A stretch of DNA of 64,000 nucleotides from Acetobacter oeni (GCF_011516825.1 NZ_WOTA01000003.1:167388-231387), one strand, 5' to 3'. Positions 28,271 to 38,995 are shown, numbered from the stretch's first letter. Program-made: numbers and translations. Notes: generated from the letters alone by a model not told the origin.

Positions 28271-28451
28271 CATCGCTCCCGGCAACGGCGCGGAAAGAGG
28301 AAAAAGCAGGCGAGGGAAGGGCGCTTGATTAACCATGTACCAACTGTAGCGCGGCTCCTCGCGGGAGGCGAGAGCATGGCCATCCTTCATCCCGCATGGA
28401 GCCTCGTTTTCACTAGCTGACTTTTGCGGTTTTATCCCTTATGGGACGCGC

Positions 28452-30254
28452 ATGACTGACACGCCCCTCGACCTGATCCGTAACTTCTCGATCATCGCCC
28501 ATATCGACCACGGCAAGTCCACCCTTGCCGACCGGCTGATCCAGGCGTGCGGCGCTCTGACCGCCCGCGAGATGACCAACCAGGTCCTCGACAGCATGGA
28601 CATCGAGCGCGAGCGCGGCATCACCATCAAGGCGCAGACCGTCCGCCTGACCTACCCGGCTAAAGACGGAAAGACTTACGTCCTCAACCTGATGGACACC
28701 CCGGGTCACGTCGATTTCGCCTACGAGGTCAGCCGCTCGCTCGCGGCCTGCGAAGGCTCGCTGCTCGTCGTCGATGCTTCCCAGGGTGTCGAGGCCCAGA
28801 CCCTCGCCAATGTCTATCAGGCGATCGACGCCAACCACGAGATCGTCCCGGTCCTCAACAAAATCGACCTGCCCGCCGCCGAGCCCGAGCGCGTAAAGGC
28901 TCAGATCGAGGAAGTCATCGGGATCGACGCCGAAGACGCCGTGGAAATCTCCGCCAAGACCGGCATCAATATCGAAGGCGTGCTCGAAGCCATCGTCACC
29001 CGCCTGCCAGCCCCGACAGGTGATGCTGACAAGCCGCTCAAAGCCATGCTGGTCGACAGCTGGTACGACGCCTATCTCGGCGTCATCATCCTTGTCCGCA
29101 TCAAGGAAGGCCGCCTGAAAAAGGGCGCGCGCATCCGCATGATGTCCTCCGGCGCCGTCCACCTCGTCGATCAGATCGGCGTTTTTTCGCCGCGCATGGT
29201 CCCTGTGGACGATCTCGGTCCGGGCGAGATGGGCTATATCAACGCCGCCATCAAAACCGTCGCGGACTGCAATGTCGGTGACACCATCACTGACGATCGC
29301 AAACCCGCTTCCGAAGCGCTTGCCGGCTTCAAACCCTCCATTCCCGTCGTCTGGTGCGGCCTCTTCCCCATCAATGCCGACGATTTCGAAAAACTGCGCG
29401 ACAGCCTTTCCAAGCTGCGCCTGAACGACGCCTCGTTCCACTACGAAGCCGAAACGTCAGCCGCCCTGGGCTTCGGTTTCCGCTGCGGTTTCCTCGGCCT
29501 GCTGCACCTGGAAATCATCCAGGAGCGCCTCTCCCGCGAGTTCGATCTCGACCTGATCGCGACAGCTCCGTCCGTGGTCTATCACCTCAAGATGAACAGC
29601 GGCGCCAGTGAGGAACTCCACAATCCCGCCGACATGCCAGATCCGTCCCTGATCGAATCCATCGAGGAGCCCTGGATCAAAGCTACCATTATGGTCCCCG
29701 ATGAATATCTCGGCGCGGTCCTGACCCTTTGCACCGAACGTCGCGGCATCCAGGTCGATCTCACGTATGTCGGCAGCCGCGCCATGGCCGTCTATCGCCT
29801 GCCGCTTAACGAAGTGGTGTTCGATTTTTACGACCGCCTGAAATCCCTCACGCGCGGTTACGCCAGCTTCGACTACCAGATGGACGGCTACGAAGAGAGC
29901 GATCTCGTCCGCATCTCCATCCTCGTCAACCAGGAGCCTGTGGACGCCCTGTCGTTCATCGCCCACCGCTCCGCCGCCGAAAGCCGGGGCCGGGCAATTT
30001 GCGCCCGCCTGAAAGAACTGATCCCCCGGCAGCTCTTCAAAATCGCCATTCAGGCCGCCATCGGTTCCCGCGTCATTGCCCGCGAAACCATCGGGGCTCT
30101 CTCCAAGGACGTCACCGCGAAATGCTACGGCGGCGATATTTCCCGTAAGCGCAAACTGCTGGACAAGCAGAAAGAAGGCAAAAAGCGTATGCGGCAGTTC
30201 GGCAAGGTCGAAATCCCTCAGAGTGCCTTCCTCGCCGCGCTCAAAATGGACTGA
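28452..30254 (+). CDS. lepA: Elongation factor 4 (LepA), ribosomal back-translocase GTPase
   Basis: The 600-residue protein has the translational GTPase motifs [24 protein letters not shown] and NKIDLP. It also has the EF4-specific C-terminal domain with [16 protein letters not shown], which enters the peptidyl-transferase region. Length and motifs are complete. LepA affects initiation and elongation under ionic or acid stress. It is read divergently from pepF over about 180 bases. Confidence 0.97.
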   Translation: MTDTPLDLIRNFSIIAHIDHGKSTLADRLIQACGALTAREMTNQVLDSMDIERERGITIKAQTVRLTYPAKDGKTYVLNLMDTPGHVDFAYEVSRSLAACEGSLLVVDASQGVEAQTLANVYQAIDANHEIVPVLNKIDLPAAEPERVKAQIEEVIGIDAEDAVEISAKTGINIEGVLEAIVTRLPAPTGDADKPLKAMLVDSWYDAYLGVIILVRIKEGRLKKGARIRMMSSGAVHLVDQIGVFSPRMVPVDDLGPGEMGYINAAIKTVADCNVGDTITDDRKPASEALAGFKPSIPVVWCGLFPINADDFEKLRDSLSKLRLNDASFHYEAETSAALGFGFRCGFLGLLHLEIIQERLSREFDLDLIATAPSVVYHLKMNSGASEELHNPADMPDPSLIESIEEPWIKATIMVPDEYLGAVLTLCTERRGIQVDLTYVGSRAMAVYRLPLNEVVFDFYDRLKSLTRGYASFDYQMDGYEESDLVRISILVNQEPVDALSFIAHRSAAESRGRAICARLKELIPRQLFKIAIQAAIGSRVIARETIGALSKDVTAKCYGGDISRKRKLLDKQKEGKKRMRQFGKVEIPQSAFLAALKMD

Positions 30255-30600
30255 TCCGGAGATTACAGCCTCTGATCTTCCGACGCTGCTCAGAATGCCG
30301 CCCCGAAAGTCACCAGAGATCGCATATTCCGGGAACCATCTGTTTCTCGAAAATCAGGTTATATCCTGAGCATGTCAGCTCTCATGACTACCACCAGACA
30401 ACACACCTGCGCCCACTCCGACCGTTCGTCACGAATGGCCGGAGAATTGTTTCCAGCGTTGATTTCTTCTTTGCTATTATCGAGGTATTTCAAAAGCAAC
30501 TTTGCCAGCCAGCATCCTTATCGGACGCCTGCAATCCCGGTCAGGTGGCAGCCTGTTCGGACCTTAATTTCGCTTTCTGAAATAAGCCCGGAAAACGAAC
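30255..30600. other. Intergenic region between lepA and the diguanylate cyclase gene
   Basis: These 346 bases lie between two convergent genes. Short open frames occur but none has coding character, and no strong terminator with a T-run was seen. Confidence 0.4.
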
Positions 30601-32001
30601 TCAGCTTATACGATCTGTCACAATACGCTCCTGTCGGTCATGCAGGATGCAGCGGTTCCGCCCCTGTGTCTTTGCCTGATAAAGGGCCGTATCCGCTTCG
30701 TGAATCAACTGTTCATAATCAGGATGTCCGGCAAATTCAGCAACGCCAACAGACACGGTGACCTTTTCGTCCTGCTGAAGCCCCTCTGCGTACACGGCCT
30801 CGCGAATACGCTCGGCAACGACAAGACCCTCCTGACCGCTTGTCTCAGTGAGCGCGACAAGAAACTCCTCGCCACCATATCGAAAAACAAAATCACTCGG
30901 GCGACACTGCGTGGAAATGATATCTGAGACATTCCGCAGCACCGCATCGCCACGCGTATGCCCAAACCGGTCGTTGACGCGTTTGAAATGATCCACGTCC
31001 AGAAGCAGGATGCTGAAAGACGTCTTGCGACGAAGCGACAGCGACACTTCCCGCGACAGGATTGTAGGCAGGAACCGCCGGCTCAGAGCGGTCGTCAGCG
31101 GGTCGCGCCCGCCTTCAAGCAACGCACTCTCGGCAAACATATCGTTCATCAGAAAACGAATTTCTTCGATAAGCCCTTGCAGTTCCTGAATTCTGACCGG
31201 CTGTACCGGCATGTCTTTCATCAGCGTCGGCAGCAACTCATGGTCAATCCGGCTGACAATCATCCGGACAGCATGGAGCCCGTTTCTGCCGGAAAACAGC
31301 AGGCCGGCTTTGTGATTCAGCCACAGACCGAAAGCCGATTTCTCAAGAGCGGGGAGGGGCGGAGGTGTACGGCAACAGATGGCCAGCAGAACCCGGTGTC
31401 CCCAGTCCAGGAGGGCTGAACGCTGCACCTCTTTTTCGACAGCAATATCCTGACCCAGCGAAAAGATCCGGCAGGCCTCGTCGGATTCAATCTCTTTCTT
31501 TAAATCCTTTGAGAGTTCCTGCCCCATGATCTCGACCGCAATGTCGATCATCGTCATCGTATAGGTCAGAGCCTGCAATAGCCTGTCCCGCGGCATGTCA
31601 ATAGCAAAGAGATTCAGCCGTAATTCCTGCTTCAGAGCTCGTATTCCCTGAAGCACAAGCGTCATGGGGATACGCATACGGGCGTGTACAAGCCCGATCC
31701 GTTCCTGCAAAGTCATCAGCCTGGTTACATCCGGGGCACGCTCGGGAAACAGAAAAACCAGCCAGTTCGTCAGTGCCTCATGCAGCCGTTCCTGCACAAC
31801 CTCCGAAGAGATGAAGACCTTCCCCTCGGGGTTGCTCAGAAGGGTGGCGTAAAACACCTCCGTGCAACGAGGCGCAATCCGGCCGACAAGGCGGGATACG
31901 TCGAGACGCACGGCATTGTCGGCGCCATCAATGACGGCGCGCCATTCATCTCTGTCGCGCTTAAACGTCCCGGTCTCAGGCGACGCCAGGGGATGATCCA
32001 T
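30601..32001 (-). CDS. Globin-coupled oxygen-sensing diguanylate cyclase (DosC/DgcO type)
   Basis: From the ATG at 32001 (preceded by GGAAGG) the protein has 466 residues, close to E. coli DosC (460). The N-terminal globin-coupled sensor has the proximal heme His106 in RIGLVHARMRIP and a candidate distal Tyr51 in EVFYATLL. A middle helical domain and a C-terminal GGDEF domain follow, with active site RYGGEEF. An RxxD product-inhibition site (RPSD) lies five residues before it. It should make c-di-GMP in response to oxygen. In acetic acid bacteria c-di-GMP controls cellulose and motility; the target here is unknown. Confidence 0.88.
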   Translation of the reverse strand: MDHPLASPETGTFKRDRDEWRAVIDGADNAVRLDVSRLVGRIAPRCTEVFYATLLSNPEGKVFISSEVVQERLHEALTNWLVFLFPERAPDVTRLMTLQERIGLVHARMRIPMTLVLQGIRALKQELRLNLFAIDMPRDRLLQALTYTMTMIDIAVEIMGQELSKDLKKEIESDEACRIFSLGQDIAVEKEVQRSALLDWGHRVLLAICCRTPPPLPALEKSAFGLWLNHKAGLLFSGRNGLHAVRMIVSRIDHELLPTLMKDMPVQPVRIQELQGLIEEIRFLMNDMFAESALLEGGRDPLTTALSRRFLPTILSREVSLSLRRKTSFSILLLDVDHFKRVNDRFGHTRGDAVLRNVSDIISTQCRPSDFVFRYGGEEFLVALTETSGQEGLVVAERIREAVYAEGLQQDEKVTVSVGVAEFAGHPDYEQLIHEADTALYQAKTQGRNRCILHDRQERIVTDRIS

Positions 32002-32574
32002 CCAAACCTTCCGAAAATATCCGGTCCCGCTCACTGCCTGAAGGGGAGTCCCGGATGTTGTGCAACATAATGTTAAAGAAGCCCTGAAGGCCGTGCGCTC
32101 ACGTAATTTTCCCATTGTTTCAGCCAGGGAGAATGCGACGACTGCTTCAAAGGAGGCGGACGGCTATATCGACGCTAATATGACTGGCGGCAAGTCTGGC
32201 GGCAAACAGCAGACAAATAAACGAAAACCCAGGCCGGATTTATATCCGGGACATCTCTCATCCTGCCGTCCGGTTTTCACGACGCAGGTGGCCTGCCGCT
32301 CAGAACCATAGACCGTCATTTTTGGCGATCCGTTAAGTTTGCGACACTTCCGACAGTTTAGCACGGCAGAGCATGCGACCGTAACCCCGCTTGTCGCTCT
32401 TCCTTTCTCAACTCCTGCATATTATTTTTGAATGTGAGCCGCGCCCGATCTCCGGTCTGATGTAAAATGATCTGCGCCGGGCAGGAAATAACATTCACCG
32501 GTCAGTTTGCGGTGACCCACTCCTCAATAGCGTGTATGGCCTGACCGCATATCAGCAAATCGTCTGCATCAGGA
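32002..32574. other. Long intergenic region upstream of TonB receptor
   Basis: About 570 bases separate the cyclase start and the TonB receptor frame. A 6-bp hairpin (CCGGAT...ATCCGG, 32233-32248) is present without a T-run. No cobalamin-box, Fur-box or other recognised element could be defended. The promoters of both divergent genes must lie here. Confidence 0.45.
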
Positions 32575-32658
32575 ATGGTTTCCCCTGTGAGTCTGAATGG
32601 TCCCTTCTTGTCTTCCGCCTGCTACGCTTGCCCGCCGGTCAGACGCCGGACTGCGCGA

Positions 32659-34995
32659 ATGTGCAGCCTCCTGCTCCCTTTTGGCCGCCACGGAACATGC
32701 ACAGGTCTTTCTCTGCTGCTCGTCGCCCTGGCCACCACAACTTCCGTCGCCAGAGCCGCCGCTCCCGTCGCTCCCGTCGCTTCCGTCCGACAGACGAAGC
32801 CGGAGCACCATCATGTTCCGTCGCCCCGGAAGCACACGCGCACAACAACGGCAGCCAGAACTGAGACCGTCGCCGTCACCGCCCAGCGTCGTGACTTCTC
32901 CTACCAGGAAGCCCAGCGCACGCCGGACGCCTCAACCCGCGTTACCGCCGACCGTCTCATCGAACGCGGCATCGTCACTGTGCGCGGGCTTGAATATATC
33001 GCACCCAACCTGACCATTCAGAGTATCAACGGCACCGCCTCAACCAATTTTTACCTGCGCGGCGCAGGCTTCAATGACTTCACCCAGAACAACATGGGTC
33101 CGGTCCTCACTTATTTCGATGACGTGCCTTTCGTCTATTCCGGCATGACCGACGGCATGATGTTCGATATGGCAGGCGCCACTGTCACGCCCGGTCCCGT
33201 CGGCACAAAGCACGGCATGTCCGATACCGGAGGCGAAGTCATGCTCCGCACGGCCGATCCCACCGACACCTGGCATTTCGGCGCAAAGCAGGACATCGCC
33301 TCCTACGCCCGCAGTCGCTCCGAAGCCTATGTTTCCGGCCCGCTCGCCAAAGGTCTGACCTTTCGTCTCGCCGGTCAGACACAGCATGGCGGCGGATGGC
33401 AGACCAATCCGCTCAACGGCGACCATCTCGGCGATGCCGACCTCTGGGCTCTACGCGGCAAACTTCGCTACCAGCCCGACAGCCACACTACCATCACTCT
33501 GTCCGGCCACTTCACCCAGGACGACAGCCAGGTCGTCACCGGAATCCCCATCGACCGCCTGATCGGCACCACCGCCCTCCCCAAACTCGCCTGGCGACAG
33601 GCCGAATGGGGCATCCGCCCGCAATTCGCAAAACTCATCGGCCGGGAAGCGGGCCTCAAACCCAGTGAACATAACCAGTACTGGGGCGCCGATCTGAATA
33701 TGAGCCACGATTTCGGCCCCGCGACCCTCACCTCCATCAGCGCCTTTAATACCGAACGCCGGGGCGAATACACGGACCAGGACGCGCTCGCCAGTTCGGA
33801 AGCCGATACCTACCGCGACATCGACAGCAACGTCTTCACTCAGGAACTGCGCCTCTCATCATCGCACCCCGAAAACCGCCTGCAATGGACCGTCGGTGCA
33901 ATGTACGAACGCAGCCGCATGCATCAGCGCTTCTTTTTCGATTACACCGATTACGTACCCGCACGCGGCTACATGATGTCCACCACTTTCGGACTCAATC
34001 AGGAAAGCACATCGGAATTCGGAAACGTCAGCTACAGGCTGCCCCATAATATCACCATCTGGGCCGGGCTGCTCCACGAACTCGACGACCGCAGCATCAG
34101 CAACCTGCAATCCGTTATTTATGGTGGCACCACAAAGAATTTTCACGGCGAAAGCACCGCCGCGAACCAGTTCGCCGGACAGGTCGGCATCTCCTGGCAG
34201 ATGATGCAGAACGCAATGCTCTATTATAAAATGAGCAAAGGCTTCAAACCCGGTGGATTCACCGCCAACAATACCCAGGTCCAGGGGCAGCTCGATCCGT
34301 TCAAACCGGAAACCGTCCTCACCTACGAAGTCGGCTTTAAAAGCGATCCGATCCCCAACCGTCTTCGCATCAACGGCGCTGCTTTCTACAACGATTACCA
34401 CAATCAGCAGATTCTCGGCACCGTCCTCATCCCGAATTACGGCCCGGACAGCGAAATCACCAACGCCCCGAAATCCGAAAGCTGGGGCTTCGAGGGCACC
34501 ATCGAAGCGCGCCCGTTCGAACGCCTCTATCTCACCCAGAACTTCGGCTGGCAGCGCGGCACCTTCCAGAACTTCCCGACCGTCAACCGCGCCGCAACCA
34601 ATGCGTACTACGCCGCCCACGGGGTCTGGAAAGCCATCGACAGCAACTTCGCCGGCGTCGACAGCGGCCAGCCTAAACTGACCCTCAACGGCTCAGCGGA
34701 ATGGCGTCAGCCTCTTTCCCGCCGCTACAGCCTCGATTTCGGCCCCGACTGGATCTATCGCGGCAGCCAGGCCATGACCCCCGGTGGCACCGGATTCTAC
34801 CGCCTGCCGCCCTATTTTCTCATGGGCGCCCACGTCACCTTCCGCCCCGCTGCCAGCCACTGGCAGGCTACCATCTACGCCCAGAACATCTTCAATCGCC
34901 ACTATTCCGAAAGCGGCGGCCAGGCCACAACTGTCTATATGTACATCCCCGGCCCCCCGCGTTTCATCGGCGGTCGTATCTCCTGCGATTTCTGA
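32659..34995 (+). CDS. TonB-dependent outer-membrane receptor
   Basis: From the ATG at 32659 the product is about 778 residues; the frame is open from 32575. A signal sequence (LSLLLVALATTTSVARAAA) precedes a His/Lys-rich linker. The plug domain follows (VTADRLIERGIVTVRGLEYIA, then NFYLRGAGFNDF, VLTYFDDVPF), then a large beta-barrel ending in a YSESGG...RFIGGRISCDF terminal strand. Such receptors import siderophores, cobalamin, sugars or metals using TonB energy. The ligand is not predictable and no partner transporter lies next to it. Confidence 0.85.
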   Translation: MCSLLLPFGRHGTCTGLSLLLVALATTTSVARAAAPVAPVASVRQTKPEHHHVPSPRKHTRTTTAARTETVAVTAQRRDFSYQEAQRTPDASTRVTADRLIERGIVTVRGLEYIAPNLTIQSINGTASTNFYLRGAGFNDFTQNNMGPVLTYFDDVPFVYSGMTDGMMFDMAGATVTPGPVGTKHGMSDTGGEVMLRTADPTDTWHFGAKQDIASYARSRSEAYVSGPLAKGLTFRLAGQTQHGGGWQTNPLNGDHLGDADLWALRGKLRYQPDSHTTITLSGHFTQDDSQVVTGIPIDRLIGTTALPKLAWRQAEWGIRPQFAKLIGREAGLKPSEHNQYWGADLNMSHDFGPATLTSISAFNTERRGEYTDQDALASSEADTYRDIDSNVFTQELRLSSSHPENRLQWTVGAMYERSRMHQRFFFDYTDYVPARGYMMSTTFGLNQESTSEFGNVSYRLPHNITIWAGLLHELDDRSISNLQSVIYGGTTKNFHGESTAANQFAGQVGISWQMMQNAMLYYKMSKGFKPGGFTANNTQVQGQLDPFKPETVLTYEVGFKSDPIPNRLRINGAAFYNDYHNQQILGTVLIPNYGPDSEITNAPKSESWGFEGTIEARPFERLYLTQNFGWQRGTFQNFPTVNRAATNAYYAAHGVWKAIDSNFAGVDSGQPKLTLNGSAEWRQPLSRRYSLDFGPDWIYRGSQAMTPGGTGFYRLPPYFLMGAHVTFRPAASHWQATIYAQNIFNRHYSESGGQATTVYMYIPGPPRFIGGRISCDF

Positions 34996-35105
34996 AAGCA
35001 GAGCCCTCATGTTTTGCTAAAACGGGTCAAGAGAGCCCTGCCCCCGAGCAGGCGTCGCAGAGCACAGCCTTCCTTTCTTCCCGGTTGCAAGGTCTGTAAC
35101 GTCCT

Positions 35106-35490
35106 GTGTTCCCTTTTCCCGTCAGACTGACAGACCTGGATATCGCCGGAACGGCCGTTTTCGCGATCTCAGGCGTCCTCGTAGCCGCCAGAACCTCATC
35201 ATGGCCCTGCTGGTCTGATTCACCCCACACAAGCTATGGTCGGACCGCACCATCGCTTGGTTTGACGGCATCGGTCTTGCCGCCTATGCCGTCTACGAGG
35301 CCGCAAAAGCCGGAGCGCACGGCATCCCTTAGCTCCCCGCCGCGCCGCCATCGCTGCCGGCACCTTCGTTACCCTTACCGCCTGCGGTGTCTCAGCAACG
35401 CCGGCTCTGGCCACGGACTTCACCTTCGGCGCCGCTCTGCGTGGTCTCGCCATATGGAAAGGACTCAACCTGCCCGCCTACCCCCGATAA
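35106..35490 (+). pseudogene. Decayed TRIC / UPF0126-family membrane channel gene
   Basis: Pieces of one family appear in three reading segments. A GTG start at 35106 gives LTDLDIAGTAVFAISGVLVAAR, the typical N-terminus. A second frame then reads LWSDRTIAWFDGIGLAAYAV and ends at a stop near 35332. A third gives AAIAAGTFVTLTACGV and FGAALRGLAIWKGLNLPAY to a TAA at 35488. The intact family has about 200 residues, so roughly a third is missing and at least two frameshifts have occurred. The end overlaps the 3' end of the neighbouring oxidoreductase gene by 13 bases. Confidence 0.75.
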
Positions 35491-36896
35491 ACCTCCCCCT
35501 CCGGCAACAGCTTCCCGGGATTCAGAATCCCACGCGGGTCCATTGCCATCTTCAGAGCCCGCATCACCCGTAGCGCCCCCGCCCCATGCTCGGTTTCCAG
35601 AAATTCCTGCTTCCCAAGACCAACTCCATGCTCCCCCGAGCACGAGCCGCCCATCGCCAGCGCGCGCCCGACAATCTTCCGGTCCAGATCCAGAATCCGG
35701 CGCCGGCCTTCCGCATTGTCCTCAGCCAGAATCAGTGTGTGGAAATTACCATCCCCCACATGCCCCACCATCGCCGCTCGCATTCCTGAAGCCGCAATGT
35801 CATCGCGAGCCCCCAAGATCAGCTCGGCCAGTTTCGAAATCGGGACAATACAGTCCGTCGAAATCACCAGCGCTCCGGGCTCAAGTGCCCGCGTCGCCCA
35901 GTAAGCATCGTGCCGTGCCTTCCATAGCCTTGAGCGCTCCTCCGGCGTGTCCGCCCACGCAAACCCGAGTCCGCCATTCTCCCGCGCAATCTCTTCCGTC
36001 GCCTCAACCTGCTCCCGAACCGCACCAGGTCCGCCCGCGAACTCAAAGAACAGCGTCGGCAAAGCCCGAAGTTCATCCAGATGCGAATAGCGAATGCACG
36101 CCTCCATCTGCATCTCATCCGCCAGTTCCACACGCGCTACCGGAATCCCATACTGGATCGCCTCAACCGCCGTGCGAACCGCCGCGTCCACCGTCTCAAA
36201 CTGACACACCGCAGCCGCCACACTCTCCGGCAACCCGTACAGCCGCAACTGAACCTCGGTAATCACCCCGAGTGTCCCTTCCGAGCCGATAAACAGCGCA
36301 GTCAGATCATACCCCGTTGAAGACTTCCGAACCCGCCCTCCGGTGCGGATCACCTCACCTGTCGCAAGAACCACCGTCAGTCCGAGCACATTTTCCTTGA
36401 TCGTCCCATACCGGACTGCGGCCGTGCCGGAAGCCCGCGTTGCGCACATCCCGCCCAGCGTCGCTTCGCCACCCGGATCAACAGGGAAAAACAGCCCGCA
36501 ATCACGGATCTGCGCGTTCAGTCCCTGTCGCGTCAGTCCCGCCTGCACCCGACAGTCCAGATCCTCTGGATTGAACTGCACAATCTCCGTCATCCGCGAC
36601 AGGTCCAGACTGATCGCATGTTCCGGCGGCGTCACATGCCCCTCAACCGAAGTCCCCGCCCCAAACGCAACAACCGGAACACGGTGCTCATGACACAGCT
36701 TCAGAACAGCCGAGACGTCATCCGTGCTTTCTGCAAACACCACCGCTTCCGGCAGCCGTGATGCATCCAGCGCCTCGCCATGACTGTGCTCCTCCCGCAC
36801 GGACCCGACAGTGCTGACCTGCGCCCCCATACGCGTCTGAAGCGCGGAAAGAACAAGCCGGATACGCGACGCGGCCAGATCGGAACCATCAGCCAT
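35478..36896 (-). CDS. FAD-linked D-lactate dehydrogenase / glycolate oxidase subunit-like
   Basis: The 472-residue flavoprotein has an FAD-binding PCMH domain (FGAGTSVEGHVTPPEHAISL, DPGGEATLGGMCATRASGT, FIGSEGTLGVITE) and a C-terminal FAD-linked oxidase domain with GHVGDGNFH and SCSGEHGVGLGK. This pattern fits cytochrome-linked D-lactate dehydrogenases of the Dld/LDHD type; GlcD is a close alternative, but no glcE or glcF lies beside it. It would feed electrons from D-2-hydroxyacids into the respiratory chain. Confidence 0.85.
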   Translation of the reverse strand: MADGSDLAASRIRLVLSALQTRMGAQVSTVGSVREEHSHGEALDASRLPEAVVFAESTDDVSAVLKLCHEHRVPVVAFGAGTSVEGHVTPPEHAISLDLSRMTEIVQFNPEDLDCRVQAGLTRQGLNAQIRDCGLFFPVDPGGEATLGGMCATRASGTAAVRYGTIKENVLGLTVVLATGEVIRTGGRVRKSSTGYDLTALFIGSEGTLGVITEVQLRLYGLPESVAAAVCQFETVDAAVRTAVEAIQYGIPVARVELADEMQMEACIRYSHLDELRALPTLFFEFAGGPGAVREQVEATEEIARENGGLGFAWADTPEERSRLWKARHDAYWATRALEPGALVISTDCIVPISKLAELILGARDDIAASGMRAAMVGHVGDGNFHTLILAEDNAEGRRRILDLDRKIVGRALAMGGSCSGEHGVGLGKQEFLETEHGAGALRVMRALKMAMDPRGILNPGKLLPEGEVYRG

Positions 36897-37132
36897 GACA
36901 GCAAAACCTCATAAGAAACCAGAGAGCAGAGCAGGGACCGTAGCAGCCCCCTGCCATGCCCGTCACCTGCTGGCCACGCACGCCCTGAAGACCCCGGGAC
37001 ACCGCACAACAGATCCGCTGCTTCAGCGCGGCCCCGCCTTTTCGTAAAGAACAGATACATCCGGGATTGTCCGCCATCCCGGATCGCGTATCGTAATGGA
37101 GCGAAGCGTGGCGCGGGAGGTCTCCAACAAGC

Positions 37133-38344
37133 ATGTATGACCAACTGCTCAGACAGCGACTGCGCTGGTACGCGCGAACCGGAGGTGCACTTCTTTTAAG
37201 ATACTGGCAGTGGATCTTACTGGCTTGCATCCTCGTCCCCGGGACGCCGGTCGTGTCCCTGTTCACCGATACAGCCCTGCTGATGCAGCTTTCCATCACA
37301 CCCGGCACTGGCCTGCTCCGGCATCTGCTTCTCATCGCAGGAACCGAGGCCCTCGCCATTCTCTGGACTCTGCCGCAAAAAGAGGCGCTGTCCGGCGGGA
37401 TGTTCAGCCATTTTTCTGAAACACTCCCGCTTCCACGTTCCACCCAAACGGGCGTCGAAGCCACTCTCCTCGCCGTTGCGAACAGCCCGGCGCTTCTGGT
37501 TACAGGTCTTGCAGTCCTCACGCTTCCGCCGACACAGCCTGCACTGTACACAATCTGGTGCCTGATCGCGCTGTTCACACTCGCCGCTATCGCCCAGAGC
37601 GCCGCTCTCCATCGGCGCCGGCTCGTCATGACGGGCATTGTCCCCGCCAGCCTCGCCCTCGCCACGGGCCTGGCAATGCCGGCTTCTCCCGCACGCTGGC
37701 TGCTGCCCGCCCTGGCTATCATCACCGCCTGTCTGCCTCTGTTCGCCAGACACCATTCCGGTCATTCTGATCAGCACAGAAAAATCCGCCCTAAATCGCA
37801 GTTTGCTACCCGCGTCGCCTCCAGCCTGACGGACCGGGCACCCGCCCTGCTCATTCAGTGCAAATCTCTTGCGGAACGACCGGCAACGACCAGCCTGCGA
37901 CTCATCGCCGCACTCTCACTGGCCGTCGGAGCCGACCGTCTGATCCGCCTCTTCAGCTTCAATGCGCGCACGCCGCAGGTTCTTATCCTGACCATGACAG
38001 TCATCTGTCTCGTACTGACCGGTTTCTATCGCCACCTGATCACAGCAAGGCATATCATGACCCCGTTTCTGGCGACGTTACCGCTCCCGCGCTACTACTG
38101 GCTCGTGCGGGACACCGGATTCATGCTGATGCTAAATACCATCCCGCTGATGATCCTCTGTGCGCCCCTCATCCTTCGCGGCCCCGTGCCCGTCGTCACC
38201 CTCCTGACTCTGGCCTGCTACTGTCAGCTCCTGCTCGCGCTCCTGCGCTGGCCCACTCTCCATGGCGGCAGACGCAGCCTGCTTTATGGCGTCCTGCTGT
38301 CCGTCGCCTGGTCCGGAGCCGCCCTCGCGGCAGTCTCACCATGA
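37133..38344 (+). CDS. Multi-spanning membrane protein, probable ABC exporter permease
   Basis: The 403-residue protein has roughly ten hydrophobic segments and no recognised family motif. It overlaps the downstream ATP-binding gene by 4 bases (ATGA), so it is most likely the membrane half of a two-gene ABC exporter. GGAGG lies upstream of the ATG. Substrate is unknown. Confidence 0.6.
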   Translation: MYDQLLRQRLRWYARTGGALLLRYWQWILLACILVPGTPVVSLFTDTALLMQLSITPGTGLLRHLLLIAGTEALAILWTLPQKEALSGGMFSHFSETLPLPRSTQTGVEATLLAVANSPALLVTGLAVLTLPPTQPALYTIWCLIALFTLAAIAQSAALHRRRLVMTGIVPASLALATGLAMPASPARWLLPALAIITACLPLFARHHSGHSDQHRKIRPKSQFATRVASSLTDRAPALLIQCKSLAERPATTSLRLIAALSLAVGADRLIRLFSFNARTPQVLILTMTVICLVLTGFYRHLITARHIMTPFLATLPLPRYYWLVRDTGFMLMLNTIPLMILCAPLILRGPVPVVTLLTLACYCQLLLALLRWPTLHGGRRSLLYGVLLSVAWSGAALAAVSP

Positions 38345-38973
38345 TAAACCCGCCACGGCTCGCCTGCGAAAACATTGCCGCCGCTTACAACAGTCGCGTG
38401 ATTTTTGAATCGTTCACTCTCTCGCTGCAATCAGGTCTGTTCGCACTCCGGGGCGCAAATGGCACCGGCAAGTCAACCCTGCTGCGGATCCTCGCCGGAG
38501 CGCAGCGCCCCGCCCGGGGACAAATCCGGATAGCCGGAACCGACCTCTTCAGTTCGCCGGAACAGGCAAAACGACAGCTCTCGTATGTCCCCGATACGTG
38601 CCCCGCTTATCCCTTCATGACCGGTAACGAATTTCTCCGTTTCGTCGCCACGGCAAAACAAACGACGATCGATCGCCAGGCCCGCGAGATGATCAGCCTC
38701 CTCAGCCTGAGCCACAGCCTGGACACACGCTTCGATGCCATGTCCCTCGGCACGCAAAAGAAAATAATGCTCTGCGCCGCCTGGATCGGCACGCCGGAAG
38801 TCCTGCTTCTAGACGAACCCACAAACGGCCTCGATGCTTCCGCCCGCGCGCATTTCGCCGCGCTGACACGTCATTCCGCCGACCGGCACGTCCTCCTGTT
38901 CTCAACTCATGACGATGAATTTATTTCCGAAAGCGACGCGACCGTTCTCGAAATGGATACCCTGCGCGGATAA
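38341..38973 (+). CDS. ABC transporter ATP-binding protein
   Basis: The 210-residue protein has Walker A GANGTGKST (38-46), a Q-loop region (QLSYVPD), a signature motif in the form SLGTQKK (135-141) instead of LSGGQ, Walker B VLLLDEP (154-160) and the switch histidine in LFSTHDD. The layout resembles CcmA-like and ABC-2 type exporters. The start codon overlaps the stop of the permease-like gene. The degenerate signature motif is unusual, but similar changes occur in small exporter ATPases. Confidence 0.85.
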   Translation: MINPPRLACENIAAAYNSRVIFESFTLSLQSGLFALRGANGTGKSTLLRILAGAQRPARGQIRIAGTDLFSSPEQAKRQLSYVPDTCPAYPFMTGNEFLRFVATAKQTTIDRQAREMISLLSLSHSLDTRFDAMSLGTQKKIMLCAAWIGTPEVLLLDEPTNGLDASARAHFAALTRHSADRHVLLFSTHDDEFISESDATVLEMDTLRG

Positions 38974-38995
38974 AGATAAGCCCGCGCTCTGGCCC

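Noticed and set aside
32002..32574. Possible cobalamin or other riboswitch upstream of the TonB receptor
   Set aside because: The gap is long enough, but no B12 box or other conserved riboswitch core could be found by eye.
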